Below, one piece after another: positions 53,455 through 61,616 of a stretch of 64,000 nt of DNA. This stretch comes from Proteobacteria bacterium UBA2363 (lineage in GTDB: Bacteria > Pseudomonadota > Gammaproteobacteria > Xanthomonadales > UBA2363). Made by a program: the position numbers and the translations under genes. The notes below the pieces were generated by a model. That model was not told the DNA's origin, searched no databases, and saw nothing but the letters and a program-made list of their open reading frames with translations. Each line of letters starts with the position of its first letter. Position 1 is the first letter of the stretch. Where the stretch lies: NCBI GenBank assembly GCA_002344355.1, contig DDTN01000002.1, positions 1 to 64,000 of the forward strand, written 5' to 3'.

Positions 53455-56230
53455 GTCCGCGCTCCGTCGTGGCCAGCGGCTCGATGCGCACGCGCAGGTC
53501 GAACCAGGCGGCCTGGCCGGTGACCGGGTCGGCGTGGGCATAGCCGTCCGGCCGGGTCTCCGGGATCAGGTGGTTGAGCAGGAAACCGCGCCGGAATTCG
53601 GGGGCGTCCGACGACAGTTTCCAGGCGCCGCGCCGCTTGCCGATGGCGTTCCATGTCCACACGGTGCCGGGCTCGACGCCTTCGTGCAGGCCAAGCTCGA
53701 CCTCGATGCGGGCATGGCCGCTGACCACGGCGACCCGCTGGCCCGCCGCCACGCCATGGGCGGCGGCCGTCTCCGGATGGACGTAGAGGACGTTGCGGGC
53801 CGCGATCTGGCGCAGCCAGCGGTTCTGCGAGCCCCAGGCGTGGTACATGAACATCGGCCGCTGGCTGATCGCCGCCAGCGGCAGCCCGGCGCCGGCGTCG
53901 GCGTGCTCGAACGGCGGATACCAGAACGGCAGCGGGTCGAAGAAGCGCACCACCCGCGCGCGGTCCTTGGCCGGCGGCAGCACCGGGCCATGGCCCTGCC
54001 CGGCCAGCCGGAACCGCTGCAGGGTCTCGCAGTAGAGCTGGAAGACCAGCGCCTCGCGGCTGCCGGCCGTGCTCGCCGGGGCCACGAAGCCCAGCGACTG
54101 CGCCCAGTCCAGGTAGTCCTGGTTGGCCATCTTCAGGAAACGTCCGGCGGCCGGCACCGGGACCGAGAAATAGCAGTCGTTGCCGGCGTAGCGCTCGAGC
54201 TGGCCGGGGTTGGCGGCGCCCTTGCCCACCAGGCCACCGTCCTGGCCGCGGTGGCCGATCAGCAGGCCGAGCCCGGGGGCGCGCTCGTGGTTGGCGATGT
54301 AGTCGGGATAACCGCCCGGATAGCGCGGCCGGCCCTGCTCGTCGACCATGCCGGGCAGGCCCAGGCGGGCGCCGAGCTCGAGCAGCACGTCCTGGAACGG
54401 CCGCACGTCGCGGTCGGGCGCCACCACCGGCTGGCGGATCGCGTCGATCGCGGCATCGGCCTCGGACACCGGGCGGTCCAGCATCGAGATGCAGTCGTGC
54501 CGCTCCAGGTAGGTGGTGTCGGGCAGCACCAGGTCGGCGAACGCCACCGTCTCCGAGTCGTAGGCGTCGACGTAGATGATGCGCGGGATCCGGTACGCGC
54601 CGGTGGCCGGGTCGCGGTCGGTCAGCATGGCCCGGGTCTGGGCGGTGTTCATCGCCGAGTTCCAGCCCATGTTCGCCATGAACAGGAACAGGGTGTCGAT
54701 CGGGTAGGGATCGCCGGCCCAGGCGTTGCGGATCACGCCCTGCAGCATGCCGTGCACGGCCAGCGGATGCTCCCAGGAGAACGCCTTGTCGATCCGCCGC
54801 GGCGCGCCGTCGGCATCGACCAGCAGGTCGGCGGGCGTCTGCGGGTAGCCCAGCGGCGCGGCGTCGAGCGCGCCGTTGCCGCCGCGCACCTTGCCCGGCC
54901 GGTTGCCCGGCGGCGTGCCCTTCGGGTAGGGCGGCTGGAAGCGGTGGCTGCCGGGCGCGTCGATCGCGCCCAGCAGCATCTGCAGCAGGTGGAGGGCGCG
55001 GCAGGTGTGGAAGCCGTTGGCGTGCGCCGCGATGCCGCGCATCGCATGCATGGCCACCGGCCGGGCGTCGAAGCCGGCGTGCCGGCGGCCGTGGACATCG
55101 GTCCAGGGCTGCTCGAGGAAGAACGACTGTTCGAAGGCGGCGTGCGCCAGCTCGGCGGCGATCCGGCGGATCGTCGCGGTGTCGATGCCGCAGCGGTCGG
55201 CCACCGCCTCCGGCGCGTAGGCCGGATCCAGGTAGCGCTGCGCGACCAGGTGGAAGGCCGGATGCGCGCGCCGGCCGTCGGGCAGCGCGTACTCGCCGAC
55301 CACCGCCGGGCAAAGGGGGTCAGAGTCACTTTCCGGCCCACGATGAATGGACAGCGCGAGCGCCAACCCGCCGGAAAGTGACTCTGACCCCCTTTGCCTC
55401 GCCCAGCACAGCGGATGGCCGTCGGCGTCGCGCGCGAACAGGCCGTCATCGGCCGCGCCCGGATCGTCGATCACCAGCCAGTGGGCATTGGTGTGGCGCA
55501 CCAGGTAGTCGAGGTCGATGCGGTCGGCACGCAGCAGTTCGTGGATCAGGGCCATGGCCAGCAGGCCGTCGGTACCCGGGCGGATGCCGATCCACTCGTC
55601 GGCGACCGCGCCATAGCCGCTGCGCACCGGATTGACCACCACGATCTTGGCGCCGCGTTCCTTGAGCCGGCCCAGGCCCAGCTTGATCGGGTTGGAGTCG
55701 TGGTCCTCGGCGACGCCCCAGAGCATCAGGTAGCGCGTGCGCTCCCAGTCCGGCTCGCCGAACTCCCAGAACGAGCCGCCGTAGGTGTACATGCCGGCGG
55801 CGGCCATGTTCACCGAGCAGAAGCCGCCGTGGGCGGCATAGTTGACGGTGCCGTACTGCTGGGCCCACCAGCCGGTCAGGGCCTGGCTCTGGTCGCGGCC
55901 GGTGAAGAACGCCAGCTGGTCGGGGTCGCGGGCGCGGACCTCGCCCAGCCATTGCGTGGCCAGCGCCAGGGCCTCGTCCCACTCGATCTCCCGGAACTTG
56001 CGCTCGCCGCGCTCGCCGACCCGCAGCAGCGGCTTGCGCAGCCGCGCCGGCGAGTTGTGCTGCATGATCCCGGCGCTGCCCTTGGCGCACAGCACGCCAC
56101 GGTTGACCGGGTGCGCCGGGTTGCCCTGGATGTAGCGGACCTTGCCGCCGCGCAGGTGCACCTTGATGCCGCAGCGGCAGGCGCACATGTAGCAGGTGGT
56201 GGTCCTGACCTGGTCGCCGATCGCGGTCAC
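53447..56230 (-). CDS. Molybdopterin oxidoreductase with in-frame REP insertion
   Basis: A 927-residue MopB-family protein. The N-terminal 4Fe-4S ligands are C13, C16, C20 and C48 (CYMCACRCGI, RGVLCAKG). The probable molybdenum ligand lies in HGGFCSVNMAAAGM. Further blocks are LMLWGVAEDHDSNP and SETVAFADLVLPDTTYLERH, and the C-terminal domain has HPETAAAHGVAAGQRVAVVS. There is no Tat signal, so it is cytoplasmic. Residues about 278-308 are encoded by a REP-type palindrome and look foreign to the fold. No small iron-sulfur subunit or membrane anchor gene follows, and the substrate is unknown. It starts at GTG 56230. Confidence 0.88.
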   Translation of the reverse strand: MTAIGDQVRTTTCYMCACRCGIKVHLRGGKVRYIQGNPAHPVNRGVLCAKGSAGIMQHNSPARLRKPLLRVGERGERKFREIEWDEALALATQWLGEVRARDPDQLAFFTGRDQSQALTGWWAQQYGTVNYAAHGGFCSVNMAAAGMYTYGGSFWEFGEPDWERTRYLMLWGVAEDHDSNPIKLGLGRLKERGAKIVVVNPVRSGYGAVADEWIGIRPGTDGLLAMALIHELLRADRIDLDYLVRHTNAHWLVIDDPGAADDGLFARDADGHPLCWARQRGSESLSGGLALALSIHRGPESDSDPLCPAVVGEYALPDGRRAHPAFHLVAQRYLDPAYAPEAVADRCGIDTATIRRIAAELAHAAFEQSFFLEQPWTDVHGRRHAGFDARPVAMHAMRGIAAHANGFHTCRALHLLQMLLGAIDAPGSHRFQPPYPKGTPPGNRPGKVRGGNGALDAAPLGYPQTPADLLVDADGAPRRIDKAFSWEHPLAVHGMLQGVIRNAWAGDPYPIDTLFLFMANMGWNSAMNTAQTRAMLTDRDPATGAYRIPRIIYVDAYDSETVAFADLVLPDTTYLERHDCISMLDRPVSEADAAIDAIRQPVVAPDRDVRPFQDVLLELGARLGLPGMVDEQGRPRYPGGYPDYIANHERAPGLGLLIGHRGQDGGLVGKGAANPGQLERYAGNDCYFSVPVPAAGRFLKMANQDYLDWAQSLGFVAPASTAGSREALVFQLYCETLQRFRLAGQGHGPVLPPAKDRARVVRFFDPLPFWYPPFEHADAGAGLPLAAISQRPMFMYHAWGSQNRWLRQIAARNVLYVHPETAAAHGVAAGQRVAVVSGHARIEVELGLHEGVEPGTVWTWNAIGKRRGAWKLSSDAPEFRRGFLLNHLIPETRPDGYAHADPVTGQAAWFDLRVRIEPLATTERGHD
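55309..55398. repeat. REP-like inverted repeat inside a coding sequence
   Basis: A perfect 29-bp inverted repeat (55309-55337 and 55370-55398) with a 32-nt loop lies within the molybdopterin oxidoreductase gene. The total is 90 bp, i.e. exactly 30 codons, so the reading frame is preserved. The arms match the element at 48022-48096. The encoded peptide includes RGSESLSGG and RGPESDSDPLCP. Confidence 0.75.
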
Positions 56231-56401
56231 GGGCGCATCCCTGGTGGCTGGCCGGACAGTCTATTGCGCAAGCGCGACGCCCGTTGCCACGGCGCAGCCG
56301 GCTGGCCGCTGAACGCGGCCACTTGCCGCCAGCCCCCGGGCGGGCCAAGGTACGTTCCAGCCAGCGCGGCCGCCCGGTCGCGCCGTTCCCAGGAGTCGCC
56401 C

Positions 56402-57127
56402 ATGGTCCGTTCCCTGATCGCCAGTCTCGCCCTGCTTGCCGGAACCCTGCCCATGACCAGCCACGCGCAATCCGCCACCGGCTACACCCTGCCCGCCGAC
56501 GCCACCCTGCTGGCCATCCAGGTCCAGGGCGAGGCCAGCCGGAAGCCCGACATCGCCACCCTGTCCACCGGCGTGGTCACCGAGGCGCCCGACGCCAACA
56601 CCGCCCTGCGCGAGAACGCTCGGCGCATGACTGCGGTGGTCCAGGCGATCCGCGCCGCCGGCATCGCCGAGCGCGACGTCCAGACCAGTGGCGTGACGGT
56701 CGGCCCGCAATACCAGTACCAGGACCGCCAGGCGCCGCGCATCACCGGCTACCAGGCCACCAACACGGTGTCGCTGAAGGTCCGCGACCTGGCCAAGCTG
56801 GGCGACGTCATTGACGCCCTGGCCGCCCAGGGCGCCAACCAGATCCATGGCCCCAGCTTCGGCATCGACCAGCCCGAGCCGGTGCAGGACGAGGCCCGCC
56901 GCGCCGCCGTCGCCAGCGCCCGGGCGCGCGCCGAGGCCTATGCCGAGGCCCTGGGCCTGTCGGTGCGCCGCATCGTCAGCATCAACGAGGGCGTCGGCGG
57001 CGGCGTCCGGCCGATGCCGATGATGGCGATGCGCATGGAGGCCGATGCCGGCGCCTCGACCCCGGTCGTGCCCGGCGAGAACACGCTGTCGGTTTCGATC
57101 GAGGTGGTGTTCGAGCTGGGCCGCTGA
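56402..57127 (+). CDS. SIMPL domain (DUF541) exported protein
   Basis: A 241-residue protein with a signal peptide ending TSHAQ. The SIMPL/DUF541 domain shows VQGEASRKPDIATLSTGVVT, GYQATNTVSLKVRDLAKLGD and the C-terminal VVPGENTLSVSIEVVFELG. The family occurs in the periplasm or at the cell surface and is often linked to outer-membrane stress, without a clear activity. ATG 56402 is immediately before the signal peptide. It is divergent from the molybdopterin oxidoreductase. Confidence 0.9.
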   Translation: MVRSLIASLALLAGTLPMTSHAQSATGYTLPADATLLAIQVQGEASRKPDIATLSTGVVTEAPDANTALRENARRMTAVVQAIRAAGIAERDVQTSGVTVGPQYQYQDRQAPRITGYQATNTVSLKVRDLAKLGDVIDALAAQGANQIHGPSFGIDQPEPVQDEARRAAVASARARAEAYAEALGLSVRRIVSINEGVGGGVRPMPMMAMRMEADAGASTPVVPGENTLSVSIEVVFELGR

Positions 57128-57243
57128 GGCCGGGCTGCACCGGCCGCGACCGCGACCGGGCATCGCAAGGCGCGCGCCGCCGGTGCCTTGGGCACCCGCC
57201 GGGGTGCATGCCGGGCCGGGCGGGATCGTCGCAGCGCGCGTGC

Positions 57244-57951
57244 TCAGCGGCGGCGATCGGGATGGCCGGGCGGCAGCGCCACACGGCCGTCGTAATCCCC
57301 GGCCCCATCGCTGCAGCCGTAGCGGCTGTTCCAGGCCGGCGAGGCGCCCCCGGCGATGCTGGTCTGGCCGCTGATGCGGCCGCCGCAGGGCGCCTCGACC
57401 GGCGCATTGGGGCCACCGCCGATCAGGCCACCGACCAACTCCACCACGCTGCGGGTATCGAGTGGCGCCCGCGCGCGCAGGCCCTGCAGGGGCGCGCCCG
57501 GCGGCCGCGCGCCCGGTACCCGCGGTCGGCGCGCATCGGGCAGGGCCGCCTGGTCCCGGCGACCGAAGCCCTGGGGCGGCGCGTCGTCGCGCGGCCGATG
57601 GAAGGGATCCTCGTGCGCGGGAATGCGCAGGGGCGCCGACTCCTGCGGCGCCTCCGGGGGCGCCTCGACGAACACCGCCTCCATCGCCGGCGCCGGCGCC
57701 CGGGTCCGCCCGGGACGCCGGGGTGCCGGCGCCCGCACCTCGCGGGGCGGCAGCGTCCCGACCGCCTCGGGTTCCGACGCGGGCTCGGCGGGCGGTGGGG
57801 CGTCGAACTCGATCCAGCTCACCAGCTCGGGCGGGCGCTCCGGGGCCGGTGCCGGTTGCCAGGGCACCATCGCCCGCACCAGCAAGGCCAGCAGGCCGGC
57901 GTGGCCCAGCACCACCCCGGCAAGGATCCACCACTGGCCACGCTCGCGCAT
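57244..57951 (-). CDS. Proline-rich membrane-anchored protein
   Basis: A 235-residue protein with an N-terminal transmembrane helix (WWILAGVVLGHAGLLALLV) followed by about 170 residues rich in proline, alanine and arginine, then a small C-terminal region with two cysteines (EAPCGGRISGQTS, SRYGCSDGAGDYDGR). The topology resembles TonB-type energy-transducer N-termini but lacks a TonB C-terminal domain. The start at 57951 has a purine-rich Shine-Dalgarno; an ATG five codons upstream is possible. The function is unknown. Confidence 0.6.
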   Translation of the reverse strand: MRERGQWWILAGVVLGHAGLLALLVRAMVPWQPAPAPERPPELVSWIEFDAPPPAEPASEPEAVGTLPPREVRAPAPRRPGRTRAPAPAMEAVFVEAPPEAPQESAPLRIPAHEDPFHRPRDDAPPQGFGRRDQAALPDARRPRVPGARPPGAPLQGLRARAPLDTRSVVELVGGLIGGGPNAPVEAPCGGRISGQTSIAGGASPAWNSRYGCSDGAGDYDGRVALPPGHPDRRR

Positions 57952-58007
57952 CCTTGCCCTCGCCATCGGGCCGGCGCCCGCGGAGCGCGAAGGCTAGCGG
58001 CGGTGCC

Positions 58008-58039
58008 GTTAACGGCCCGCTAAACGGCGGGCCGTTGAC
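58008..58039. promoter_or_regulatory. Palindromic hairpin in divergent promoter region
   Basis: GTTAACGGCCCGC and GCGGGCCGTTGAC (58008-58020 and 58027-58039) form a 13-bp inverted repeat with one wobble and a 6-nt loop between the divergent proline-rich gene and the TRAP binding protein gene. It could be an operator for either gene. Confidence 0.35.
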
Positions 58040-58117
58040 GGCCCGGGTTCACCTGCGGTTGCCAACCGGCACGGCCGGCCGCAGGATGGACGCTTCGCCC
58101 GACCTGCCGGTTCCGCC

Positions 58118-59215
58118 ATGCAACGACGTCAGTTCCTGAAGGCCGGCGGCACCCTGGCCGCCACCGGATCCCTCGCCGCCTGCGCCCGCGAGGGCGCCGC
58201 GCCCGCCGACGGCGAACGCGATTCGCGCCGCTACCAGTGGAACATGGTGACCACCTGGCCGGCCAATTTCCCGGCGCTGGGCACCGGCGCCAGCCGCCTG
58301 GCGCAGATGATCACCGACGCCTCGGGCGGCCGGCTCAGCGTGCGCGTGTACGGGGGCGGCGAGCTGGTGCCGCCGTTCGAGACCTTCGACGCGGTCGCCC
58401 GCGGCACCGCGCAGATGGGCCACGGCGCCGCCTACTACTGGGGCGGCAAGTCGCCGGCCTGTCCGTTCTTCGCGGCGGTTCCCTTCGGCCTGAACACCCA
58501 GGAGATGAACGGCTGGCTGTACCACGGCGGCGGCCTGGAGCTGTGGCGCGAGCTGTACGCGGGTTTCGGCCTGGTGCCGTTCCCGGCCGGCAACACCGGC
58601 GTGCAGATGGCCGGCTGGTTCAACCGCGAGATCCGCACCGTGGCCGACCTGCGCGGCCTGAAGATGCGCATCCCCGGCCTGGGCGGCGAGGTGATGGCGC
58701 GACTGGGCGCGACCCCGGTCAACCTGCCCGGCGCCGAGCTGTTCACCGCCCTGCAGACCGGCGTGATCGACGCCACCGAGTGGGTCGGTCCCTACAACGA
58801 CCTCGCTTTCGGCCTGCACCGCGCGGCCCGGCACTACTACTACCCCGGCTGGCAGGAACCCTGCGCGACGCTGGAATGCATCGTCAACAAGGCGGCGTTC
58901 GAGTCGTTGCCGGGCGACCTGCAGGCGATCGTCGAGGCCTGCTGCCGGGCGATCAACGACGACGTGCTGGCGGAGATGACCGCGCAGAACGGCCGCGCCC
59001 TGGAGCAGTTGCGCGACCAGCACCAGGTCGACGTGCGCGCCCTGCCCGACACGGTGCTGGCGGCCCTGAAGGAGGCCTCCGACCAGGTGGTCGCCGAAGT
59101 CGCCGCGCGCGACGCCTTCGCGGCGCGGGTGCTGGCGTCCTACCGCGCCTTCCAGGACGACGCCGCCGCCTGGCACCGGAGCAGCGAGCTGCCGTACTAC
59201 CTGGCGCGCGGCTAG
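58118..59215 (+). CDS. TRAP transporter substrate-binding protein (DctP/TakP-like)
   Basis: A 365-residue binding protein with a twin-arginine signal and lipobox (MQRRQFLKAGGTLAATG, then SLAAC with C22), so it is a Tat-exported lipoprotein. It shows WNMVTTWPANFPALGTGA, GTAQMGHGAAYYWGGKSPAC, LKMRIPGLGGEVMARLGA and ATEWVGPYNDLAFG, the pattern of TakP-like 2-oxo-acid TRAP proteins; the ligand is only a guess. It is convergent with dctM and dctQ. Confidence 0.9.
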   Translation: MQRRQFLKAGGTLAATGSLAACAREGAAPADGERDSRRYQWNMVTTWPANFPALGTGASRLAQMITDASGGRLSVRVYGGGELVPPFETFDAVARGTAQMGHGAAYYWGGKSPACPFFAAVPFGLNTQEMNGWLYHGGGLELWRELYAGFGLVPFPAGNTGVQMAGWFNREIRTVADLRGLKMRIPGLGGEVMARLGATPVNLPGAELFTALQTGVIDATEWVGPYNDLAFGLHRAARHYYYPGWQEPCATLECIVNKAAFESLPGDLQAIVEACCRAINDDVLAEMTAQNGRALEQLRDQHQVDVRALPDTVLAALKEASDQVVAEVAARDAFAARVLASYRAFQDDAAAWHRSSELPYYLARG

Positions 59216-59542
59216 CCTCACCGCCCTTCGCGATCCCTTGCCGGCGGCGGGAGTTCATGGCCAGTACCGTCCCTCTCCCCCGCCCCTCCACCGCAGGCGG
59301 GGGAGGGGAGAAGTGTCGTGCCGTCGCACTGGCGGTACGCGTCCGGCCGGGCGGCCGAGCTTGCCGAGGGGGTCCTGGGTGGCGAAGCTCATCACGCCTC
59401 GCCTGACGACATCCATGCGCCCCGCGCCCCGTGCCCCGCTTCCCTTCCCTGCTCCCTGCTCCCTGCTCCCTGCTCCCTGCTCCCTGCGCCCTGCTCCCTG
59501 CGCCCTGCGCCCTGCTCCCTGCGCCCTGCGCCCTGCGCCCTG
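59216..59542. other. 327-bp intergenic region between dctP and dctM
   Basis: The convergent gap between the TRAP binding protein and the DctM gene holds a hairpin (59275-59305) and the 7-bp tandem repeat (59447-59544) described separately. I see no gene in it. Confidence 0.6.
59275..59305 (+). terminator. GC-rich hairpin after the TRAP binding protein gene
   Basis: CTCCCCCGCC (59275-59284) and GGCGGGGGAG (59296-59305) form a 10-bp stem with an 11-nt loop, 60 bp after the dctP stop. It is a likely terminator or protein-binding structure. Confidence 0.4.
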
Positions 59543-59544
59543 CT
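59447..59544. repeat. 7-bp tandem repeat array, 14 units
   Basis: Fourteen head-to-tail heptamers, each CCCTGCT or CCCTGCG, run from 59447 to 59544. The unit order is T, T, T, T, T, G, T, G, G, T, G, G, G, T (last base). The array ends inside the dctM TAG stop codon (59543-59545), so it lies just after the gene. It is a variable-number-repeat candidate prone to slippage. Confidence 0.8.
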
Positions 59545-60916
59545 ACTGCCCGTACAGCACCCCGGGCAGCCAGGTGGCCAGGGCCGGCCAGGCCATGAGC
59601 AGGGCGATCATCGCGAGCTGGATGGCGATGAAGGGCACGACGCCGCGGTACAGGGCGGTGGTCGGCACCGAGGCCGGAGCGACGCCGCGCAGGTAGAACA
59701 GGGCGAAACCGAACGGCGGCGTCAGGAACGAGGTCTGCAGGTTGATCGCCATCAGCACGCCCAGCCAGACCGGGTCGGCGCCCAGCGCCAGCAGTGCCGG
59801 CGCGACGATCGGCACCACCACGAAGGTGATCTCGATGAAGTCGAGCACGAAGCCGAGCACGAACATCGCCAGCATGACCAGCACCAAGGCACCCCACAGG
59901 CCGCCGGGCAAGGCCGCCAGGGCCTCGTGCACCAGGTCGTCGCCACCGAAGCCGCGGAACACCACGGTGAACAGGGCGGCGCCGATCAGGATGAAGTAGA
60001 CCATCGAGGTGGTGGCGACGGTGCCGTCGAGCACCTGGCGCACGCGGCTGCGGTCCAGGCGACCGGCCAGGGCGGCGATGGCGAGGGCGCCGACCGCCCC
60101 GACCGACGCGGCCTCGGTGGGCGTCGCGTAGCCGCCCAGGATGGAACCCAGCACCAGCAGCACCAGGCTGAGCGGCGCCAGCACCGCGAACAGCACCTGG
60201 CGGCGCGGCAGCGGCGCCGGCCGCGCCGCAAGGGCCGGCGCGCGGGCGGGGTGGCGCCAGGCGGTCCACAGCAGCCAGGCGACGTAGCCGGCGACGAGCA
60301 CCAGGCCGGGCAGCAGGGCGCCGGCGAACAGGTCGCCCACCGAGACCGACTCCGGCGCGAAGTTGCCCTGGCGCAGCTGCGCCTGCTGGTAGGCGTTGCC
60401 GAGCTGGTCGCCGAGCAGGACCAGCACCAGCGAGGGCGGGATCACCTGGCCCAGGGTGCCGGCGGCGCAGATCGTGCCGGTGGCGAGCCGGGCGTCGTAG
60501 CCGTGGCGCAGCATCACCGGCAGCGAGATCAGGCCCATCGCCACCACGGTGGCGCCGACGATGCCGGTGCTGGCCGCCAACAGCGCGCCGACCAGCATCA
60601 CCGACACCGCCAGGCCGCCGCGCACCCGGCCGAACAGGCGGCCCATGGCCTCGAGCAGGTCCTCGGCGACGCCGGAGCGCTCCAGCATCAGGCCCATGAA
60701 CACGAACAGCGGCACCGCCAGCAGGGTCTCGTTGGCCATCGCGCCGAACACGCGGTTGGGTATCGCCTGCAGGAACACCGGGTCGAACACGCCCAGCAGC
60801 CAGCCCAGGCCGGCGAAGGCCAGGGCCACGCCACCGAGCGTGAACGCGACCGGGAAGCCCGCCAGCAGCGCGGCGCACAACGCCAGGAACAGTCCGACCG
60901 CCAGCGCCGCGCTCAT
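59543..60916 (-). CDS. dctM: TRAP transporter large permease subunit (DctM)
   Basis: A 457-residue membrane protein with about 12 hydrophobic segments and TRAP signatures such as VPLFVFMGLMLERSG, LVGALLAASTGIVGATVVAM and GTLGQVIPPSLVLVLLGD. It forms the Na+-driven transport core with DctQ. The ATG at 60916 overlaps the dctQ stop (ATGA), so they are coupled; its own stop lies at the tandem repeat. Its C-terminus (ATWLPGVLYGQ) is intact. Confidence 0.94.
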   Translation of the reverse strand: MSAALAVGLFLALCAALLAGFPVAFTLGGVALAFAGLGWLLGVFDPVFLQAIPNRVFGAMANETLLAVPLFVFMGLMLERSGVAEDLLEAMGRLFGRVRGGLAVSVMLVGALLAASTGIVGATVVAMGLISLPVMLRHGYDARLATGTICAAGTLGQVIPPSLVLVLLGDQLGNAYQQAQLRQGNFAPESVSVGDLFAGALLPGLVLVAGYVAWLLWTAWRHPARAPALAARPAPLPRRQVLFAVLAPLSLVLLVLGSILGGYATPTEAASVGAVGALAIAALAGRLDRSRVRQVLDGTVATTSMVYFILIGAALFTVVFRGFGGDDLVHEALAALPGGLWGALVLVMLAMFVLGFVLDFIEITFVVVPIVAPALLALGADPVWLGVLMAINLQTSFLTPPFGFALFYLRGVAPASVPTTALYRGVVPFIAIQLAMIALLMAWPALATWLPGVLYGQ

Positions 60917-61452
60917 GCCGTCGGCCCTGCGCGCCGCTCGCGCCCCTCGCCGGCGAAGTCCAGGCGCAGGCCACGGACCAGCCCGGCCGACGCCAGCAGG
61001 AGCGCCGACACAGGGATCAGCGCCTTGACCAGGTACAGGCCGGGCAAGCCGCCGACCTCGCGCGAGGCCTCGCGCAGGCGCCAGGACGCCGCCACGTAGT
61101 CCAGGCTGGTCCAGAACAGCACCGCGCAGAACGGCAGCAGCAGGAACAGCAGGCCGGCCAGCTCGACCCGCGCCCGGGTCCGCGGCGACCAGCGCTGCTG
61201 CAGGACGTCGACGCGGACGTGGCCGTCGCGAAGCAGGGTCCAGGCGCCGCCCAGCATGAAGGCCACGGCATTGAGGTGCAGCACCAGCTCCTGGGCGGCG
61301 ATGCTGCCGCGCCCGGCGCCGTAGCGCATCGCCACCAGGGCGAAGGTGAGCAGCACGACCGCCAGCACGCAGGCGCCGCACAGCCAGCCCAGCGCCCGGA
61401 ACGGCGCCTCCAGCCGACGCGCCAGCCGCAGCCTTGCCGATTCCCTCGCCAT
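60913..61452 (-). CDS. dctQ: TRAP transporter small permease subunit (DctQ)
   Basis: A 179-residue membrane protein with four predicted helices (WLCGACVLAVVLLTFALVAM, ELVLHLNAVAFMLGGAWTLL, LAGLLFLLLPFCAVLFW, VKALIPVSALLLASAGLVRG), the DctQ layout. It pairs with DctM. The ATG at 61452 follows GGAGG at good spacing; an upstream ATG is less likely. It is divergent from polA. Confidence 0.88.
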   Translation of the reverse strand: MARESARLRLARRLEAPFRALGWLCGACVLAVVLLTFALVAMRYGAGRGSIAAQELVLHLNAVAFMLGGAWTLLRDGHVRVDVLQQRWSPRTRARVELAGLLFLLLPFCAVLFWTSLDYVAASWRLREASREVGGLPGLYLVKALIPVSALLLASAGLVRGLRLDFAGEGRERRAGPTA

Positions 61453-61604
61453 CGCAGCCTCCTGCCCGTCCCTGCCACGGCCGCGCAGCATAGGCCCGAA
61501 CGGCGCGGCCTGCACGGCGCCGGGGTCGGGCCACGGCGGCGTTCGGCCGGACCGGTGCTGGAGCGCCGCCGGGCCGCCAGGGCCGGTGCCGGTGCGCGGC
61601 GCCC

Positions 61605-61610
61605 TACAAT
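61605..61610 (+). promoter_or_regulatory. polA -10 element, suggesting a leaderless transcript
   Basis: TACAAT ends 6 bp before the polA ATG (61617), so transcription would begin at or next to the A of the start codon. The -35 is not recognisable. Confidence 0.45.
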
Positions 61611-61616
61611 CCGGCC

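Noticed and set aside
59447..59544. The 7-bp repeat as a CRISPR array
   Set aside because: Repeats are contiguous without unique spacers, and no cas genes are present.
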